Below are positions 52,814-55,320 of a DNA stretch of 55,320 nt, in pieces. A program made the position numbers and the translations under genes. The notes beneath the pieces were generated by a model. It was not told where the DNA came from and ran no database searches. It saw only the letters and a program-made list of their open reading frames with translations. The DNA is taken from assembly GCA_012840485.1 (NCBI GenBank), contig DULG01000069.1:1-55320 (forward strand), in the 5' to 3' direction. The first letter of the stretch is position 1, and every line of letters starts with the position of its first letter. Source of the stretch: Clostridia bacterium. Its GTDB lineage: Bacteria > Bacillota > Thermoanaerobacteria > Thermoanaerobacterales > Thermoanaerobacteraceae.

Positions 52814-54154
52814 ATGAATGTGATTGACCCGCTTGTCGGTGCTGTTATTAACTATGTAGAAAAAGACCCAGAAAAAAATTTAGACAAAATAGCTAATCTT
52901 TTGTCAAAAATTGCAATAATGCCCAATCATAAACAGCAAATAGAAAGTGTGAAGAGATTTTTAGATGACAAAGACAGCAATTGGTACAGATTTGCAATGA
53001 AACTTCTTAAAAATATTGACAAAAACATTATAAAAACTTTAGGTGTTAATTTCTTTATAAATGCTAGCTTGAAAGGAATTCCAAAACAAAAAGAATTAGA
53101 AAACAAATTAGATATTAACATTCCGTGGGCAATTTTAATGGATCCAACTGAGGCTTGCAATTTAAGATGTGTAGGATGTTGGGCAGGTCAGTACAAACCT
53201 CACAATCTTTCTTTTGAAGTGATGGATAGAGTATGTACAGAAGCAGAAGAACTGGGCATATATTTTATAGTTTTGTCTGGTGGAGAGCCTACTGTTAGGA
53301 TGAAAGACATTATAAAGCTTGCTGAAAGACATAAAAACCAAGTATTCCACTTGTTTACCAATGGTACTTTAATTGACGAAGATATGATAAAGGAAGTTAA
53401 AAGAGTAGGTAATATTACTTTTGCAGTAAGTATTAATGGTTTTAAAGAAAGTAACGATGCAATACGTGGAGAAGGTACTTTTGATAAGATTATGAGAGCA
53501 ATGGATTTGATGAGAGAAAATGGAGTGCTGTTTGGATATTCAGCTACATATACAAGAACAAATGTAGAGGAAATTTCAAGTGATGAATTTGTAGACATGA
53601 TGATAGACAAAGGAGCGGCTTTTGCATGGTATTTTACTTATATTCCTATAGGCAGAGACCCTGATATAAGTTTCATGGTGACACCTGAGCAAAGAAAACA
53701 CATGTACGAAAGGATAAATTATATAAGGGCTACAAAGGAACTTTTTGCAATTGATTTCTGGAATGATGGCGAATACAGTGGAGGTTGTATTGCTGGAGGA
53801 AGAAGATATTTACACATAAATGCAGCAGGAGAAGTTGAGCCTTGTGCTTTTATCCATTATTCTAATGTAAATATAAATGAAGTAAGTTTATTAGAAGCAT
53901 TACAGTCACCTATTATGAAAAGCTATAGAAAAAGGCAGCCATTTAATCTAAATCATCTAAGACCGTGTCCTCTTATTGACAATCCAGAAAAACTTTTAGA
54001 AATAGTTAGAGAATCAAAAGCAAAACACACAGAAGCAAGTCCAGCTGCTCATATAGAGAACCTCTACGATGATTTAACAGTGGTTGCTGATAATTGGGGT
54101 AAAGTAGCCGACGAAATTTGGGAGAAAAAAATGGAAATAAAAAAAGAGGCTTGA
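52814..54154 (+). CDS. Radical SAM/SPASM-like protein of unknown target
   Basis: This 446-residue protein has an N-terminal helical region of about 100 residues, then the cluster motif CNLRCVGC (Cys115, Cys119, Cys122), SGGEPTVRMKDI, and a C-terminal part with CIAGGRRYLHINAAGEVEPC and a later cysteine in RPCPLIDNP, resembling a SPASM/Twitch auxiliary-cluster site. SPASM proteins often modify peptides or heme-like substrates; no peptide substrate gene is visible. AGGAGG lies seven bases before ATG 52814; ATG 52811 is possible too. A winged-helix membrane protein gene follows 56 bp downstream. Confidence 0.85.
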   Translation: MNVIDPLVGAVINYVEKDPEKNLDKIANLLSKIAIMPNHKQQIESVKRFLDDKDSNWYRFAMKLLKNIDKNIIKTLGVNFFINASLKGIPKQKELENKLDINIPWAILMDPTEACNLRCVGCWAGQYKPHNLSFEVMDRVCTEAEELGIYFIVLSGGEPTVRMKDIIKLAERHKNQVFHLFTNGTLIDEDMIKEVKRVGNITFAVSINGFKESNDAIRGEGTFDKIMRAMDLMRENGVLFGYSATYTRTNVEEISSDEFVDMMIDKGAAFAWYFTYIPIGRDPDISFMVTPEQRKHMYERINYIRATKELFAIDFWNDGEYSGGCIAGGRRYLHINAAGEVEPCAFIHYSNVNINEVSLLEALQSPIMKSYRKRQPFNLNHLRPCPLIDNPEKLLEIVRESKAKHTEASPAAHIENLYDDLTVVADNWGKVADEIWEKKMEIKKEA

Positions 54155-54210
54155 CATAAATATTAAAATCCCCTATAAATTTAGATAGTATTACTTAATG
54201 GGGTGTTGAG

Positions 54211-54867
54211 ATGCTGACAAATAGGAGGGTGGAATTTTTAAAAACACTAACTGAACTTTATGATTCAAAAGGTGAGCCCGTTCACTATACAGATGTGGCG
54301 CAGGCAATGAAAATTAGCAAATGGACAGCTTATGATATTTTAAAGGAATTAGAGAAAGGTGATTTTGTTAAGACCGAGTATTACCTTGGGGAGGAAAAAA
54401 GCCAAGGAAGATCTACTTTAAGATTTCTACCAACAGAAAAAGCTTATGAAATATTTAAAAAAGCGAATAAAGATGAATGGAATTCCCTAAGAGATACTTT
54501 GATTAAAAAAGTAAAAAATAGTAAGCCTAATTCTCTTGAGGAAATATTAAATGAGATGTTTCAGGCTACTAAGCCTATAGAATTTTGTGCATATGCTATT
54601 ACTGCATTTTTACTAAAACTTAGGATGGCGGGAGGCCTTTCCATGGAGAGTATAGAAAATTTACTGGCCTCTGTTAATCCTACTTCTTCTTTAGTTTTAT
54701 TTGTAGGAGCAGTATTAGGTGTTTTGTTGTACACTAAAATAAAGAGCGATATAGACAAAAAATTGGCTGAAAACATTCAAAAATTTTATATCAATTTAAA
54801 TAAACTGAATTCGCAAGATGTCAATTTACTTAATAACTTTTTGAGAGAACTCCTTGCAATTGTATAA
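54211..54867 (+). CDS. Membrane-anchored winged-helix protein
   Basis: This 218-residue protein has an N-terminal winged-helix region (1-75: NRRVEFLKTLTELY, VHYTDVAQAMKISKWTAYDI, LKELEKGDFVKTEYYLG) typical of transcription factors, a helical middle, and a hydrophobic segment at about 159-175 (SLVLFVGAVLGVLLYTKI) followed by a charged tail. DNA binding and membrane attachment in one chain is uncommon. It probably shares a transcript with the radical SAM gene upstream and may control it. A terminator overlaps its stop codon. No known family fits with confidence. Confidence 0.65.
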   Translation: MLTNRRVEFLKTLTELYDSKGEPVHYTDVAQAMKISKWTAYDILKELEKGDFVKTEYYLGEEKSQGRSTLRFLPTEKAYEIFKKANKDEWNSLRDTLIKKVKNSKPNSLEEILNEMFQATKPIEFCAYAITAFLLKLRMAGGLSMESIENLLASVNPTSSLVLFVGAVLGVLLYTKIKSDIDKKLAENIQKFYINLNKLNSQDVNLLNNFLRELLAIV

Positions 54868-54889
54868 GGCTATATGCCTTATTTTTTTG
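54864..54889 (+). terminator. Terminator after the winged-helix gene
   Basis: ATAAGGC (54864-54870) pairs with GCCTTAT (54876-54882), followed by TTTTTTG. Confidence 0.85.
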
Positions 54890-54918
54890 CATATTTTCAA
54901 AGAGAAAGTTAAAAACTA

Positions 54919-54947
54919 TTGAAGCAAGGGGAGGTTAATGATATAAT
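54919..54947 (+). promoter_or_regulatory. Ferredoxin promoter
   Basis: TTGAAG (54919-54924) and a perfect TATAAT (54942-54947) are 17 bp apart, about 40 bp before the ferredoxin start codon. Confidence 0.8.
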
Positions 54948-54988
54948 GTATGTGTAAAATTTTACATAAAAAATTAGGAGGTAATCTT

Positions 54989-55177
54989 ATGAGAGTATAT
55001 GTTGACCAAGACGAATGCATAGCTTGTGGGGTTTGCATAGACATGTGTCCAGATGTTTTTGACTGGAATGATGAAGGAAAGTCCCATGTAATCGTAGATG
55101 AAGTTCCAGCAGATTTAGAAGATTGTGTGCAAGATGCTATGAGTTCTTGCCCAACAGAGGCAATAAAAGAAGAATAA
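54989..55177 (+). CDS. [4Fe-4S] ferredoxin
   Basis: This 62-residue ferredoxin has CIACGVCIDMCPD (Cys10, Cys13, Cys16, Cys20) and CPTEAI near the end (cluster Cys at about residue 56), so it binds a single [4Fe-4S] cluster; Cys20 and the cysteine in DLEDCVQDAM could form the disulfide typical of thermophilic single-cluster ferredoxins. It carries low-potential electrons for pyruvate oxidation, hydrogenases and radical SAM enzymes. ATG 54989 follows AGGAGG by seven bases; the upstream start at 54950 is the wrong one. It is monocistronic. Confidence 0.95.
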   Translation: MRVYVDQDECIACGVCIDMCPDVFDWNDEGKSHVIVDEVPADLEDCVQDAMSSCPTEAIKEE

Positions 55178-55198
55178 CCCGGATTTTTCCGGGTTTCA
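55176..55198 (+). terminator. Terminator after the ferredoxin gene
   Basis: AACCCGGA (55176-55183) pairs with TCCGGGTT (55188-55195), directly at the stop codon, followed by TCAGTTT. Confidence 0.85.
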
Positions 55199-55235
55199 GT
55201 TTGTTGACAAAATTAAAAAATATTCAAAGGAGATA

Positions 55236-55320
55236 TTTTGCATCGTCGCTCCGATGTTCCAAAGCGACAAAACTAAAGCTCGACCTTCAGGTTCCGGCAG
55301 GGTACCGGGCACAATCGGCA
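55236..55320 (+). other. G+C-rich stretch at the window edge, possible structured RNA start
   Basis: After an AT-rich spacer with TTGACA (55204-55209) and AAAGGAG (55226-55232) the base composition jumps to over 50% G+C. Two exclusive hairpins are possible at its start: CATCG/CGATG (55241-55245 with 55252-55256) or GTCGCT/AGCGAC (55245-55250 with 55263-55268). A TTG at 55238 would open only 12 codons, while another frame stays open to the edge. The window ends here, so nothing firmer can be said. Confidence 0.35.

Overview
The window reads as a chromosomal segment of an AT-rich, anaerobic, endospore-forming, thermophilic member of the Clostridia. Thermoanaerobacter or a close relative is the best guess. 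This rests on low G+C, strong AGGAGG ribosome binding sites with many GTG and TTG starts, a cotJABC spore-coat operon, ferredoxin and radical SAM enzymes, sodium-pumping decarboxylase subunits, citramalate-based isoleucine synthesis and an S-box (SAM) riboswitch. No rRNA, tRNA, CRISPR array or intact insertion sequence is visible. The genus is inferred from gene content and style, not from a database search.

Layout. 1-2.5 kb is an accessory patch: a split tail of an rlmD-type methyltransferase gene (possible integration scar), a histidine phosphatase, an unrecognised gene fragment, a lipoprotein, and a self-contained XRE regulator/membrane protein pair behind a strong promoter and a perfect palindromic operator. 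2.6-6.1 kb holds a metallophosphoesterase, a DUF2892 protein, an AEC transporter and a MATE exporter. 6.3-10.8 kb is a LanFEG-type immunity ABC transporter with its OmpR-family two-component system. 10.9-22.5 kb is core metabolism and proteolysis: cimA, a DUF1848 protein, a tldD/tldE-like pair, an esterase, pepT, a nitroreductase, a 22-residue-repeat protein, pgi and glgP. 22.6-26.7 kb is a SAM-riboswitch metF-metH operon followed by a YbaK-type deacylase.

26.7-29.6 kb, on the minus strand, holds cotJABC and then a cassette of hutP, a terminator, a 48-residue membrane protein and an oadB/gcdB-like sodium-pump subunit. 29.8-33.5 kb carries the intact rlmD followed by a decay zone: a frameshifted HIT gene, a 5'-deleted HemN-like gene that has captured a promoter-operator resembling the one at 1.8 kb, and a P1 peptidase gene with a one-base frameshift. 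33.7-43.6 kb carries lemA-htpX, a DUF7309-like protein, a patatin-like lipase, an AhpD-like protein, a glycosyltransferase/PlsY-like pair, a HIRAN protein, rarA and pckA. 43.7-46.2 kb has an ISLre2-like transposase remnant and a second sodium-pump oadG-oadB pair whose carboxyltransferase gene has eroded to fragments. 46.4-55.2 kb has a small zinc-ribbon protein, a Nudix hydrolase, a RluA-family synthase, two radical SAM enzymes, a probable 6S RNA, a uridine-kinase-like protein, a chemoreceptor with its sensor domain at the wrong end, a membrane-anchored winged-helix protein and a ferredoxin.

The most interesting leads are these. The HutP-controlled sodium-pump cassette could couple histidine sensing to a decarboxylase pump. 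The exact 22-residue R-x-G-G repeat protein matches no family I know. The chemoreceptor has a C-terminal, apparently cytoplasmic, Cache/PDC-like domain. Two distant promoter-operator modules share a core. The G+C-rich edge after the ferredoxin gene could be the start of a structured RNA.
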